Source: Prolixibacteraceae bacterium (GTDB lineage: Bacteria > Bacteroidota > Bacteroidia > Bacteroidales > Prolixibacteraceae). Taken from it: a stretch of DNA of 64,000 nt. This document shows positions 27,690 to 36,352 of the stretch, piece by piece. The notes beneath the pieces are model-generated. The model had not been told where the DNA came from. It did not search any database and saw nothing but the letters and a program-made list of their open reading frames with translations. The stretch lies in contig CP082230.1 in NCBI GenBank assembly GCA_019856515.1, positions 1,302,001 to 1,366,000 on the forward strand, written 5' to 3'. Both the position numbers and the translations under genes were made by a program. How positions within the stretch are numbered: the first letter of the stretch is position 1; every line of letters starts with the position of its first letter.

Positions 27690-27924
27690 ACTTTCTTGAA
27701 AACAAATATTTAAATCAGAGAATCTCTTCTCTTGGGTTTGAACAAAAGTAATCATTTTAACTTAATATTACACTTAATATTTAAATATGTTGACTCTAAA
27801 TAAGTTACCATTTCTATGGTCAATACGACTAATTATGAAACGCAACAAAAGATGAAATGTTTAGAAAAAACCACCAATAGGATGGATCAACAAATAACGG
27901 TTTCACCAACTTCTCACCTCCTAT

Positions 27925-29133
27925 TTACGGGTGAACAGAGGGATCTAAATCATTAATATCTTTACGATTATCAACATATCCTTCAGGAGCACGATATGCT
28001 TGAAATGGATGATAAATATCTCCAAAACCATCGCCATCACTATCTGCATAATAGGTTTTCAGAACACTCCCCTCTATCACCCCTGCATCTACAACCTGAT
28101 TGATTGTCTTAATCAAAGACATATCACTAAATATATCCACACCGTAAGACCAAACCATTACACCTCCAAACATATCTAACGAAGCATGTGTTTTTTTAGC
28201 TATTGTTGGAATACCATTATACCATAATTCTCCAACTTGATCCACATAACCAGACTCAGGGTTATTCGTGACAATATTTGACCAAACAGCAGACCTTACC
28301 TTATCTCCTGAAAAATCATATCCATAAAAAGGAAGTCCAAAAATGATCTTATCCTTACTTACCCCTTTGTCTTTTACCCAAAAGTCATTAACAGTAGTTA
28401 GTAAGGATAGTGGAGAATGCTGACCGGGTCTATTAGGATTCCATGGGCCTCTATTATCATAGGCCATAATATTTATAAAATCAAAAGTATCGATTGCTTC
28501 ATCTGAAACATTCTTATGCAACCATCTCCCTGGGAAAGCTGCAGATAACCCTCTGCTTCCTAATGCTTTTTTCAACTCTATAACAAACACATTATAATTA
28601 TCACCTAAACTCTTAAGAAAGTCATTCTCAAAATCCACATCTATACCATCAAGATTATATCTATTTACAAAACCTATCAGGTTAGAAATTAATTGATCTC
28701 TATGTTTGACATCAACATATTTTCGCCAATAATTACCTACTTCACCCTTTACTCCACCGCCACCTAGAGCAATAAACACCTTTATGTTTTGTGCTTGAAG
28801 TGATGATACAACCGAAGTAATATCTTGATCAACGACTAACTCTCCTTCTTCGTTAATATTACCAAAAGATAGATTTATATGGGTAGTCCAACTAAGATCC
28901 ATATCCTTAACATACTTGTATCCTCTCGGGCGTAAATAACCAATCACCTTAAATCCATTTGTATTTTTCTGGACATGCTTTGGCTTAAGATCATTCATTA
29001 CAACTCTAGATTCTTTACAACTGTTATCTTTAAGTTTTTTTGTGGAGCTACATCCAATAAATGAGCAAACTAGAACCAACAAAACCAAGCATCTCATCAT
29101 GGATTGTTCAACTTTATTTGTGTTTAAATTCAT
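27925..29133 (-). CDS. GH18 endo-glycosidase lipoprotein with MopE-like tail (copy A)
   Basis: This 402-residue protein has a lipobox FIGC (Cys28). The GH18 barrel spans about residues 62-355: FKVIGYLRPRG (first strand), the SxGG-equivalent IALGGGG, the catalytic DGIDVDFE with Glu169 as acid and Asp167 assisting, FINIMAYDNRG, and the late GGVMVWSYGVD with the subsite Trp. The pattern is that of single-domain endo-beta-N-acetylglucosaminidases or chitinases that use the N-acetyl group of the substrate. The last about 42 residues, YYADSDGDGFGDIYHP and on to NDLDPSVHP, match the MopE-like putative metal-binding motif but lack its cysteines. It is the last gene of the PUL. Confidence 0.92.
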   Translation of the reverse strand: MNLNTNKVEQSMMRCLVLLVLVCSFIGCSSTKKLKDNSCKESRVVMNDLKPKHVQKNTNGFKVIGYLRPRGYKYVKDMDLSWTTHINLSFGNINEEGELVVDQDITSVVSSLQAQNIKVFIALGGGGVKGEVGNYWRKYVDVKHRDQLISNLIGFVNRYNLDGIDVDFENDFLKSLGDNYNVFVIELKKALGSRGLSAAFPGRWLHKNVSDEAIDTFDFINIMAYDNRGPWNPNRPGQHSPLSLLTTVNDFWVKDKGVSKDKIIFGLPFYGYDFSGDKVRSAVWSNIVTNNPESGYVDQVGELWYNGIPTIAKKTHASLDMFGGVMVWSYGVDIFSDMSLIKTINQVVDAGVIEGSVLKTYYADSDGDGFGDIYHPFQAYRAPEGYVDNRKDINDLDPSVHP

Positions 29134-29308
29134 AATTTAGGTTTTTAAAATTTATAATCAAGTTGCAATCAGGATAGAGGTCATCTGTATTAGGTTTGTT
29201 CAACCATATTCTTTTCAGATAAAGCCAAAAACTTCTAACCTCCAAACATATAAGCCTGAAGGTTAAAAGATATTTGTGATCAAATTGTAATACAATCTGA
29301 TCGATGAT

Positions 29309-30820
29309 CTAGAGGTTGTAGTTTTTTGTAAAGGCCTCCATAGGGCTACTTACCCTGCGTTGCTCATCAACTCTTACAGCAACAGTTGGTTTGTATTGAC
29401 TAAATTTACTTTCGAGAATTTTTGCCAAGTCAAGTGCTCGACCCATGTGGCTATCAATAATATTGTGTTCCTCACCTATATCTTCATTAAGATTATATAA
29501 TGCAAAATGCTCATCATATTGATGGTAGATCAATTTCCAACCATCCTTAATAATAGCTGCCCCAATATTAACTTCTTCAATAGTGAAGTCCTTACCACAC
29601 ATTACCGTACCAACAAAACGATATGGAAAATGAAAACACATAGACCTATGTTTTCTCTGTCTCTTTGCTTTTCCTGTTTTCACTAGGTGTGACAAATCCA
29701 TACCATCCACTGAATACTCTTTGGGAACTTTAGCTCCTGCGGCAGCAAGCACCGTCGGATAGATATCTTCAATCATGACAGGCGCATTACTAATTCCAGA
29801 TGAGGTTCTTTTGCTTGGCCACGAAACCACTGCAGGAACTCTTATTCCTCCTTCATAGAGACTCGCTTTACCACTTCTCAAAGGGTAGTTAAATTGATGT
29901 CCGCCATATAAACATCGTTTCTTTCGATACATCACTAATCCGCCATTATCTCCAAAGAAGATAATAATCGTATTGTCATCAATCTTAAGTTTTTTAAGAT
30001 GATCCATCACACTTCCTAGACTGTGATCCACTCCTTCAATGAGACTTGCATAATAACTCTCTCCAATGTCCTCTCCTTTTTGTAAATGATACTCACGATC
30101 GTATGGAGCATGTTTTTGTAATGGACGATGGATGGCATAATGAGCCAAATACATAAAGAACGGCTTTTTCATAGCAACACTCTTACTTATTTCTGCTTTT
30201 GCAGTGTCAGTAAGCGCGTCCGTAAGATGCATTCCTTTTTTAGCATACCCTTCTAGATCATGCATAATATTCTTACCTCGGCTATAGTTATCTTTGGCAT
30301 AATAACTTCCAGGTGCACCAAAATTACTTCCAGCAATATTTACATCAAAACCTGATGTTTCTGGAGTAGGAAACTTTGATACATGTTCAGATAAATGGTA
30401 TTTTCCAACATGAATCGTTCTATATCCAGCCTCTCTTACAATCTGAGGAAGTGCATAACGAGGATTGAAAATATCTCCAGGAGGAATCAATATATCTTTC
30501 TTCTTTGTAAAGGTACAATCGTAATCTCCAATCACATTGTGATTGATAAAATTCTGTCCACTTAATAGAGATGCTCTACTAGGAACACATAAAGGTTGTG
30601 CATGTGCATTGGTCAATATCATTCCTTTATCTGCGAGCTTCTCTAAATTCGGGGTCTTGTACCTCTTATTATACTCTGTTGGTTCTCCAGACATTGCCAA
30701 ACTAGTATCATTCCACCCTAAATCATCTACAAGAAAGACAATGATATTAGGACGTTCTTGTGCAAAAACAGTTCCTATTCCAAAGAAACTTAAAACTAAT
30801 GTGCTTTTCAATTTATTCAT
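29309..30820 (-). CDS. PUL sulfatase (formylglycine type)
   Basis: The ATG at 30820 gives 503 residues with a signal peptide (MNKLKSTLVLSFFGIGTVFA) and mature start QERPNIIVFLVDDLGWND. The formylglycine signature is PLCVPSRASLLSG, with Cys78. Other metal/active-site blocks are HVGKYHL, FFGDNGG and the substrate-pocket segment AGSNFGAPGSYYAKDNYSRG. It is a paralog of the sulfatase at 6466, probably of the same S1 subfamily. Placed between two GH18 genes it likely strips sulfate from GlcNAc- or galactose-containing glycans so that the endo-enzymes can act. Sulfate position is undetermined. Confidence 0.93.
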   Translation of the reverse strand: MNKLKSTLVLSFFGIGTVFAQERPNIIVFLVDDLGWNDTSLAMSGEPTEYNKRYKTPNLEKLADKGMILTNAHAQPLCVPSRASLLSGQNFINHNVIGDYDCTFTKKKDILIPPGDIFNPRYALPQIVREAGYRTIHVGKYHLSEHVSKFPTPETSGFDVNIAGSNFGAPGSYYAKDNYSRGKNIMHDLEGYAKKGMHLTDALTDTAKAEISKSVAMKKPFFMYLAHYAIHRPLQKHAPYDREYHLQKGEDIGESYYASLIEGVDHSLGSVMDHLKKLKIDDNTIIIFFGDNGGLVMYRKKRCLYGGHQFNYPLRSGKASLYEGGIRVPAVVSWPSKRTSSGISNAPVMIEDIYPTVLAAAGAKVPKEYSVDGMDLSHLVKTGKAKRQRKHRSMCFHFPYRFVGTVMCGKDFTIEEVNIGAAIIKDGWKLIYHQYDEHFALYNLNEDIGEEHNIIDSHMGRALDLAKILESKFSQYKPTVAVRVDEQRRVSSPMEAFTKNYNL

Positions 30821-31073
30821 AACGATCACTTAATATTAATTAATGTATATTTCAGTTTTTTTTTGTTTTTATACCCTAGCAATAAAACTTACAGATCAAC
30901 AATATATTGCATCATAAAATATACAGTTGATAAGGCAAGTAGGCTACACTACTTCTAAAAAAGTTTATGATATTTTGGATGAATACTCTATTGTGTGCCA
31001 TTCACAAAAAGCGATGAAGAGTATATATTACGAACAATAAAACATTATCATTTCTTCGATATAAATAAATCCG

Positions 31074-31100
31074 AGCCATAATAGAGTGACTATTATGGCT
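31074..31100 (-). terminator. Hairpin after GH18 copy B
   Basis: AGCCATAATAG and CTATTATGGCT form a perfect 11-bp stem with a 5-base loop, 35 bases after the GH18 stop. It lies within the 314-base gap 30821-31134 before the sulfatase gene, the rest of which is AT-rich with no other recognisable signal; a promoter for the last two PUL genes could be there. Confidence 0.65.
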
Positions 31101-31134
31101 TGAATAATTCGTGTAATTATTTAACACTCTTCTT

Positions 31135-32346
31135 TTAAGGGTGAACAGAAGTGTCACGATCATTAAGATCTTTTCTGTTAAGAACATACCCTTGGGGTGG
31201 CTCATAAGCCTGTAATGGCTTATAAATATTACCGTAACCATCTCCATCTTCATCTGCAAAGAAGGTTTTTATCTCTGCCCCCTCCTTCAAACCTGCATCT
31301 ACAACTTGGTTGATTACCTTTAGCAAGGACATATCGCTATTCACATCCATCTCATATGACCACACCATGACTCCTCCAAATAGTTCCATCGAACGATGTG
31401 TTTTTTTTGCAATTGTTGGAATGCCATTATACCACATCTGATCATGTCTGTCAACATATCCATTCTCAGGATTATTCTTAATGATATTTCGCCAAATAAT
31501 ACCCCACTTATAAGTACTATCTTCAGAAAAATCAAATCCCATAAATGGTAATCCAAATATGATTTTATTTAATGACACACCTCTTTTATGATGCCAAAAA
31601 TCAACAGCTGTTTGAATCAACCACATCGGAGAGTGTTGCCCTGGATTCTTTGGTCGATTCGGATGGGTGACACCATACGACATGACATTTATAAAATCGA
31701 AAACTTGAAGTGTCTCTTTTGTTACATTGCCATATAGAAAACGACCAGGAAATGCTGCAGATAACGATAAGCCTTTAGAATGTAATGCAACTTGAAGTTC
31801 TTTTGAGAAAACATTATAATGATCACCTAGACTTCGAATAAAATCTCCTTCGAAATCAATATCGATACCATCTAAATTATATATTTCCACATAATCTACA
31901 ATTCCAGAAATTAACTTTTCTCTATCATTTCGTATATATTTATTCCAATTACTAGAAGTGGATTCTGAAACTCCCCCTCCACCGATAGACATAATTACTT
32001 TGACCCCTTGTAACTGTAGTTTTTGAACGACATCTGTGAAATCAATCCCTTTTTCAAAAACTAACACCCCATTGGAGTCCACATTAGCAAACGATAACAT
32101 TACATGAGTCGTTTTACTTAAATCTAAATAATCTAAAGTTTTAAACCCTTTCGGGCGTAAATAACCTACCACCTTAAATGAAGTATCCTCAATAACTGTT
32201 TCATTTGAATCGAATGTTGAAATCATACTATTAGGACAACAAGATGCGAAGGCGATATTCCACGAACTAGTGATTCCAATTATTACGAAAAGCAATAGCC
32301 TATAATATCCTTTTTTATACATTATCATTAAAAGATTCTTGTTCAT
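31135..32346 (-). CDS. GH18 endo-glycosidase with MopE-like tail (copy B)
   Basis: This 403-residue protein has a GH18 barrel from about residue 57: FKVVGYLRPKG, SIGGGGVS, catalytic DGIDIDFE (Glu166), FINVMSYGV and GGVMVWSYEMD. Its leader (YYRLLLFVIIGITSSWNIAFA, then SCC) fits cleavage by signal peptidase I after AFA better than a classic lipobox, so it may be soluble or released, unlike copies A and C. The C-terminal tail FFADEDGDGYGNIYKP ... NDRDTSVHP is the same Asp-rich module as in the paralogs. It sits between GH18 copy C and the sulfatase gene in the PUL operon. Confidence 0.92.
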   Translation of the reverse strand: MNKNLLMIMYKKGYYRLLLFVIIGITSSWNIAFASCCPNSMISTFDSNETVIEDTSFKVVGYLRPKGFKTLDYLDLSKTTHVMLSFANVDSNGVLVFEKGIDFTDVVQKLQLQGVKVIMSIGGGGVSESTSSNWNKYIRNDREKLISGIVDYVEIYNLDGIDIDFEGDFIRSLGDHYNVFSKELQVALHSKGLSLSAAFPGRFLYGNVTKETLQVFDFINVMSYGVTHPNRPKNPGQHSPMWLIQTAVDFWHHKRGVSLNKIIFGLPFMGFDFSEDSTYKWGIIWRNIIKNNPENGYVDRHDQMWYNGIPTIAKKTHRSMELFGGVMVWSYEMDVNSDMSLLKVINQVVDAGLKEGAEIKTFFADEDGDGYGNIYKPLQAYEPPQGYVLNRKDLNDRDTSVHP

Positions 32347-32404
32347 AATCTATGTTCAGTTAAAGGTGCCACTTATGGGTCAAATATTGACACCAATTAT
32401 ATTC

Positions 32405-32529
32405 TGAAATGTGAGAGAAATAATTACATCTATATTTATACTAGGCAAAAGTGGATGTATAAGCCTGCACAAGGTAATTTCAGCTAGAAAGTATAAACAG
32501 AATAAAATGAAATAATTTCTCTCATTTCA
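32405..32529. repeat. Inverted repeat in the gap between GH18 copies B and C
   Basis: TGAAATG(T)GAGAGAAATAATT at 32405 is complementary to AATAATTTCTCTCATTTCA at 32511-32529, apart from a two-base bulge and one mismatch; the arms are 85 bases apart. It fills most of the 201-base gap and would fold as a long hairpin in the PUL mRNA. It may act in processing or partial termination. Confidence 0.45.
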
Positions 32530-32547
32530 ATAAGATGCTATATTTCA

Positions 32548-34005
32548 CTAAGGATGTATTGAAGCATCCTGATCATTACTATCCTTACGATCAAGAACAT
32601 ACCCTTCAGGTTGCTCATATGCCTGAAATGGTTTGTAAATATTGCCATACCCATCACCATCCTCATCGGCAAAGAACGTTTGTATTTCAACACCCTCTTT
32701 TAAACCTGCATCTACCACCTGATTTATAGCCCTCAATAAAGACATCTCATTATACTTATCCAAACCATAAGACCAAACCATGACACCTCCAAACATTTCC
32801 ATTGCATCATGCGTCTTTTTTGCTATCGTTGGAATACCATTATAGTACAATTTATCCACCTGATCCAAATACGCATACTCAGGATGGCCATCAATAATCT
32901 GCGGCCATGTCAGTCCCCACTTCCACTTATCAAAATTTGCAAAATCTTGTCCATAGAAAGGCAAACCAAGGATTATTTTCTCTTTAGCAATCCCTTTCTT
33001 AATGACCCAAAAATTATAGACATCATCCAAAATAGACATAGGAGAATGCGGACCAACTCTTTCTGGATTCCATGGACCTGTAGCGGTATATGACATCACA
33101 TTGATAAAATCAAAAGATTCTAAAGTCTCTTGTGATACATTTGCAAACGAACGTTTAGTCGGTAATGCTGTTGTAATTTCTTTTCCTTCTGCGTGTAATG
33201 CTTCTTTTAGTAGTTTAATAAACGGATCATAATTTTCACCTAAACTAAGTAAAAAATCATTCTCAAAATCCACATCGATACCATCTAGATTATACAGCTC
33301 TACATAATCCATTATATTAGACACCAACTCCTCACGTCTATCGACCTTAACGTATTGCTGCCACGGTTCGGCCATTTCATCGGTTACTCCACCACCTCCA
33401 ATAGACATCATCACCTTTATATCTAAGCTCTTGAGTTCTTCCACTACATTTGTTATATCCACATTGTCTTTGAAGAATAACTTACCATTAGAATCTAAGT
33501 TCGCAAATGACAGATTCATATAGTTGGTCTTACTCAAATCCATCTTTGAGATATCCTTAAAACCTCTCGAACGTAAATATCCGATCACCTTAAAATTGGC
33601 ATTTTTACCATTTGCATATTCTATAAAATCACTCATTACAATAGTATACTCTTGAGAACTACTATTGCTTGTACCTACAACAAACTTTTGCTCTTTCTTC
33701 CAGGACTGCAACACATCTGCTGGATTTGGCGTCACTTTAACACCTTCGGTTGTATTAAACCAAACATCACTAATCTGTGATCTTCGAACAATTCCTCCGA
33801 CATAGATTGTATTTTCATCACCTTCAACTGCACGTTTTAACACTTGATTCCCAACCTTAAAATTCACCCTTAACAGGCGAGGTTTAAGGTCTTGGGTTAT
33901 TTTCTCTTCCGAGGAGCAACTCACTAAGATTGTAAACATTATTAGCAATCCAGCAAGACTTCCAATTGTTGAATATATATTACGTAATACTATTTTTAGA
34001 ACCAT
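32548..34005 (-). CDS. GH18 endo-glycosidase lipoprotein with N-terminal beta domain and MopE-like tail (copy C)
   Basis: This 485-residue protein has a lipobox LVSC (Cys30). An extra N-terminal module (about 38-127, KPRLLRVNFKVGNQVLKRAV to QEYTIVMSDF) looks like the Ig-like DUF5018/DUF1735-type domains found on surface glycan-binding proteins. The GH18 barrel follows from about 138: FKVIGYLRSRG, SIGGGGVT, catalytic DGIDVDFE (Glu248), FINVMSYTATG and GGVMVWSYGLD. The tail FFADEDGDGYGNIYKP ... NDQDASIHP closes it. It is the first enzyme gene after the binding proteins in the PUL, so it is a good candidate for the surface endo-enzyme that starts degradation. Confidence 0.92.
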   Translation of the reverse strand: MVLKIVLRNIYSTIGSLAGLLIMFTILVSCSSEEKITQDLKPRLLRVNFKVGNQVLKRAVEGDENTIYVGGIVRRSQISDVWFNTTEGVKVTPNPADVLQSWKKEQKFVVGTSNSSSQEYTIVMSDFIEYANGKNANFKVIGYLRSRGFKDISKMDLSKTNYMNLSFANLDSNGKLFFKDNVDITNVVEELKSLDIKVMMSIGGGGVTDEMAEPWQQYVKVDRREELVSNIMDYVELYNLDGIDVDFENDFLLSLGENYDPFIKLLKEALHAEGKEITTALPTKRSFANVSQETLESFDFINVMSYTATGPWNPERVGPHSPMSILDDVYNFWVIKKGIAKEKIILGLPFYGQDFANFDKWKWGLTWPQIIDGHPEYAYLDQVDKLYYNGIPTIAKKTHDAMEMFGGVMVWSYGLDKYNEMSLLRAINQVVDAGLKEGVEIQTFFADEDGDGYGNIYKPFQAYEQPEGYVLDRKDSNDQDASIHP

Positions 34006-34038
34006 AATCTAATGTTAATTGATTTAGAAAATAACTTA

Positions 34039-34071
34039 GGGGGAAACAGTAATATAAATTATTATTCCCCC
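34039..34071 (-). terminator. Hairpin between the BACON lipoprotein and the GH18 genes
   Basis: GGGGGAA and TTCCCCC flank an AT-rich, partly paired loop between the BACON-lipoprotein stop (34086) and the GH18 start (34005). It separates binding and transport genes from enzyme genes and may set their relative expression. Confidence 0.55.
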
Positions 34072-34085
34072 ATCTCTATATTTTA

Positions 34086-35546
34086 CTATTCATCCCACTT
34101 GACAAGAGGATAATATTCATACCAATCCCAAGTACAGTCCCCTTTATTGGCTCCTAAGTAAACTCTTAAGCGTTTATTCTCAGGAATAGTTGTTTGCACC
34201 GAGCTAAAATGTTCCCCATCCAATGCCAATTCATATTTAAGCATTCCATCAATGGATGATATCCTAACACTCAAATCATGGGCTTTATTAATATCTAGAG
34301 GGACATTTGGTCCAACTAATGTCCCACCAATTTGGGTTGTCACACTAGATTTAGTCAAACCTTTATTCGTGTCCAGATGGTATCTCAACTCTTTCTTACC
34401 CCATCCGTCAATTATATACCAAACAGGATATGAACCTTTAGCCATACTCTTAATTCGGAATGTATGAGTTCCTAAACGATCTAACCATAATATAACTCTG
34501 TTCTTTTTCCCTGAACAGATCATATCTCCATTCTCGTATATTGGAGTACCTGCAGCTTTTTTAGATTTTAAAAACCCCTTGTTTAACTCTGTATGTTCCG
34601 GAGAAGGTGTAGGGGCTTGCTTCAAAACAATCGTTTTAACCAAAGGTTTCACGGAAGGATCTTCACTTACAGTCTTCAATGTCAATGATGATTTTCTAAC
34701 GGAAATACCACTATTCTCATCAAATTGAATCTTAATACTCTGTGTTCCGCTATAATCCACACCTGAAGTGATCTTATACCAAACGTCAAAATCAGGCTTC
34801 GCAATAGTCCACTGTGTATTTGACTCTACTTTAATCTCAATTTCATGCGCCCGATGGCTCTCTCTCCATTCCAATTCCCCTGGTACTAATCTGACTCCAG
34901 CTTGTCGGACACTGATCTGTGCAGCCTCCTTTTTATGTCGATCATATACAGTCACAATAGCTGTACGTTCCTCTCCTTTATTCTCTGTAGAAGAAACCAT
35001 CACTTCTCCATCATGGCTTCCTTCTATCCCCGAATCAATACTAAGCCAGTCACCACCATCCGTCACTTCACAAGACCATTCTTGGTTAGATTCAATCGTA
35101 AAAGTACATTGATCTCCCACACTTTTAAGTACTCTATCATTATCGTGTTTTGCTTCTAATCTAGCAATACCCTTTTGCTCTATCGTAAAACGTTTACCAA
35201 CCCAATAATCACTTTTTATAGTTATAGTATCCACTCTATCATCTAAGAGTGTATTATCCTCTACTTTAATAGATACCATAAAGATTTGATCTTGTGGTCC
35301 ACTTTCAGGATTAATAGTATACCAGTTTTCTTTACCAAACACTTTCCATGGATGACTCGATTTAACTTCAAACTTAATCTCTTCTGCATCTGCTGAAGAC
35401 AATTGATATTTATCTTTTGGATTATAACGAAGGTCAACAATAGTGAATTCTTCCTCTTCCTCCTCACTACATGAAACCATCAGAATGGGAAATAGACAAA
35501 AGAACATCAAGATGGAAAGAGCACTTTTATATCGTGTATTTTTCAT
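34086..35546 (-). CDS. Three-BACON-domain surface lipoprotein with C-terminal beta domain (putative glycan-binding protein)
   Basis: This 486-residue protein has a lipobox MVSC (Cys26) followed by a Glu-rich linker. Three BACON/Ig-like repeats follow at about 35-125, 130-218 and 222-315, marked by HPWKVFGKENWYTINPESG, NQEWSCEVTDGGDWLSIDSG and NTQWTIAKPDFDVWYKITSG. The C-terminal about 170 residues (from LNKGFLKSKKAAG to YYPLVKWDE) are rich in Trp and Tyr and look like a lectin-type beta sandwich, with no catalytic motif that I recognise. In the PUL it occupies the usual place of a SusE/F-like surface glycan-binding protein directly before the surface endo-glycosidase. Confidence 0.78.
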   Translation of the reverse strand: MKNTRYKSALSILMFFCLFPILMVSCSEEEEEEFTIVDLRYNPKDKYQLSSADAEEIKFEVKSSHPWKVFGKENWYTINPESGPQDQIFMVSIKVEDNTLLDDRVDTITIKSDYWVGKRFTIEQKGIARLEAKHDNDRVLKSVGDQCTFTIESNQEWSCEVTDGGDWLSIDSGIEGSHDGEVMVSSTENKGEERTAIVTVYDRHKKEAAQISVRQAGVRLVPGELEWRESHRAHEIEIKVESNTQWTIAKPDFDVWYKITSGVDYSGTQSIKIQFDENSGISVRKSSLTLKTVSEDPSVKPLVKTIVLKQAPTPSPEHTELNKGFLKSKKAAGTPIYENGDMICSGKKNRVILWLDRLGTHTFRIKSMAKGSYPVWYIIDGWGKKELRYHLDTNKGLTKSSVTTQIGGTLVGPNVPLDINKAHDLSVRISSIDGMLKYELALDGEHFSSVQTTIPENKRLRVYLGANKGDCTWDWYEYYPLVKWDE

Positions 35547-35657
35547 TTTCTCTCAATTTATATTTTACACTTATGAGTCATGAACAATAACACATTGCGA
35601 AATAAGCTGCTATTGTCCATAAACTCCCGGAATCAATACTTGTACTACAACAAAAAG

Positions 35658-36329
35658 CTATAACTTCTCTTGTTGTCTAAATACGAATTTCTTCTCTTTT
35701 AAGCCGTTACTAATAATCACATTCACCTCACGTGTCTCTGAATCATTATTTAAAACAGTCGCAACAACATCAACGCTTTCAGGGTTTCCACTCCCATTAG
35801 CAACATCAAAAGTCATCCACTCTTGATCAGTCTGGATAGTCCATTTACGAGTCGATCTTAATCGAAAACTTTTCGACTCGCTCTCATGTTTAAATAGAGC
35901 TTCGGTTTCAAACATATCTACTTCTAAAACAACTTTCGACTCTTGTTTAATAATGGCACGGCGTGAAGTAGCCCCTTCTGCTTTTATTTCTACCACTGCT
36001 TCTCTTGCCTTTAATGTTTCATTATCCTCAATAGATATTACTACATTACTAACGAGGGAGCTTTCTCCACTATTAACAGGACTAACAGTACACCACTCTT
36101 GATCACTTAAAATATCCCATGGCCTATTTGAACTTACTTTCAATTCAATGTCAGACACATTTATAGAAAGGACATCATACTGCGTTTCAGCACTCCAAGT
36201 TATCTTTGGTTCAAATTCTGGTTGTGAATCAATTCCTGAATCTTCACACGATACTAGACCTATGCTCAATAGTCCAGAGATGGCAAGACATGAATAGTAA
36301 AATATCGATTTAGTTAACTGTATTTTCAT
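35658..36329 (-). CDS. Two-BACON-domain lipoprotein of the PUL
   Basis: Started at the ATG at 36329 it has 223 residues with a lipoprotein leader (KSIFYYSCLAISGLLSIGLVSC, Cys28). Two BACON-like repeats follow: NRPWDILSDQEWCTVSPVNSG (first half) and TRKWTIQTDQEWMTFDVANGSG (second half), each ending in VxIxxE/N...K(R)xxxxxQ. The family is thought to help carbohydrate or mucin binding; no catalytic residues are expected. It begins 24 bases after the susD2 stop. The longer frame to 36359 would overlap susD2 and adds no leader, so it was not used. Confidence 0.78.
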   Translation of the reverse strand: MKIQLTKSIFYYSCLAISGLLSIGLVSCEDSGIDSQPEFEPKITWSAETQYDVLSINVSDIELKVSSNRPWDILSDQEWCTVSPVNSGESSLVSNVVISIEDNETLKAREAVVEIKAEGATSRRAIIKQESKVVLEVDMFETEALFKHESESKSFRLRSTRKWTIQTDQEWMTFDVANGSGNPESVDVVATVLNNDSETREVNVIISNGLKEKKFVFRQQEKL

Positions 36330-36352
36330 TTCATTAAACTTTAGAGAGATAA

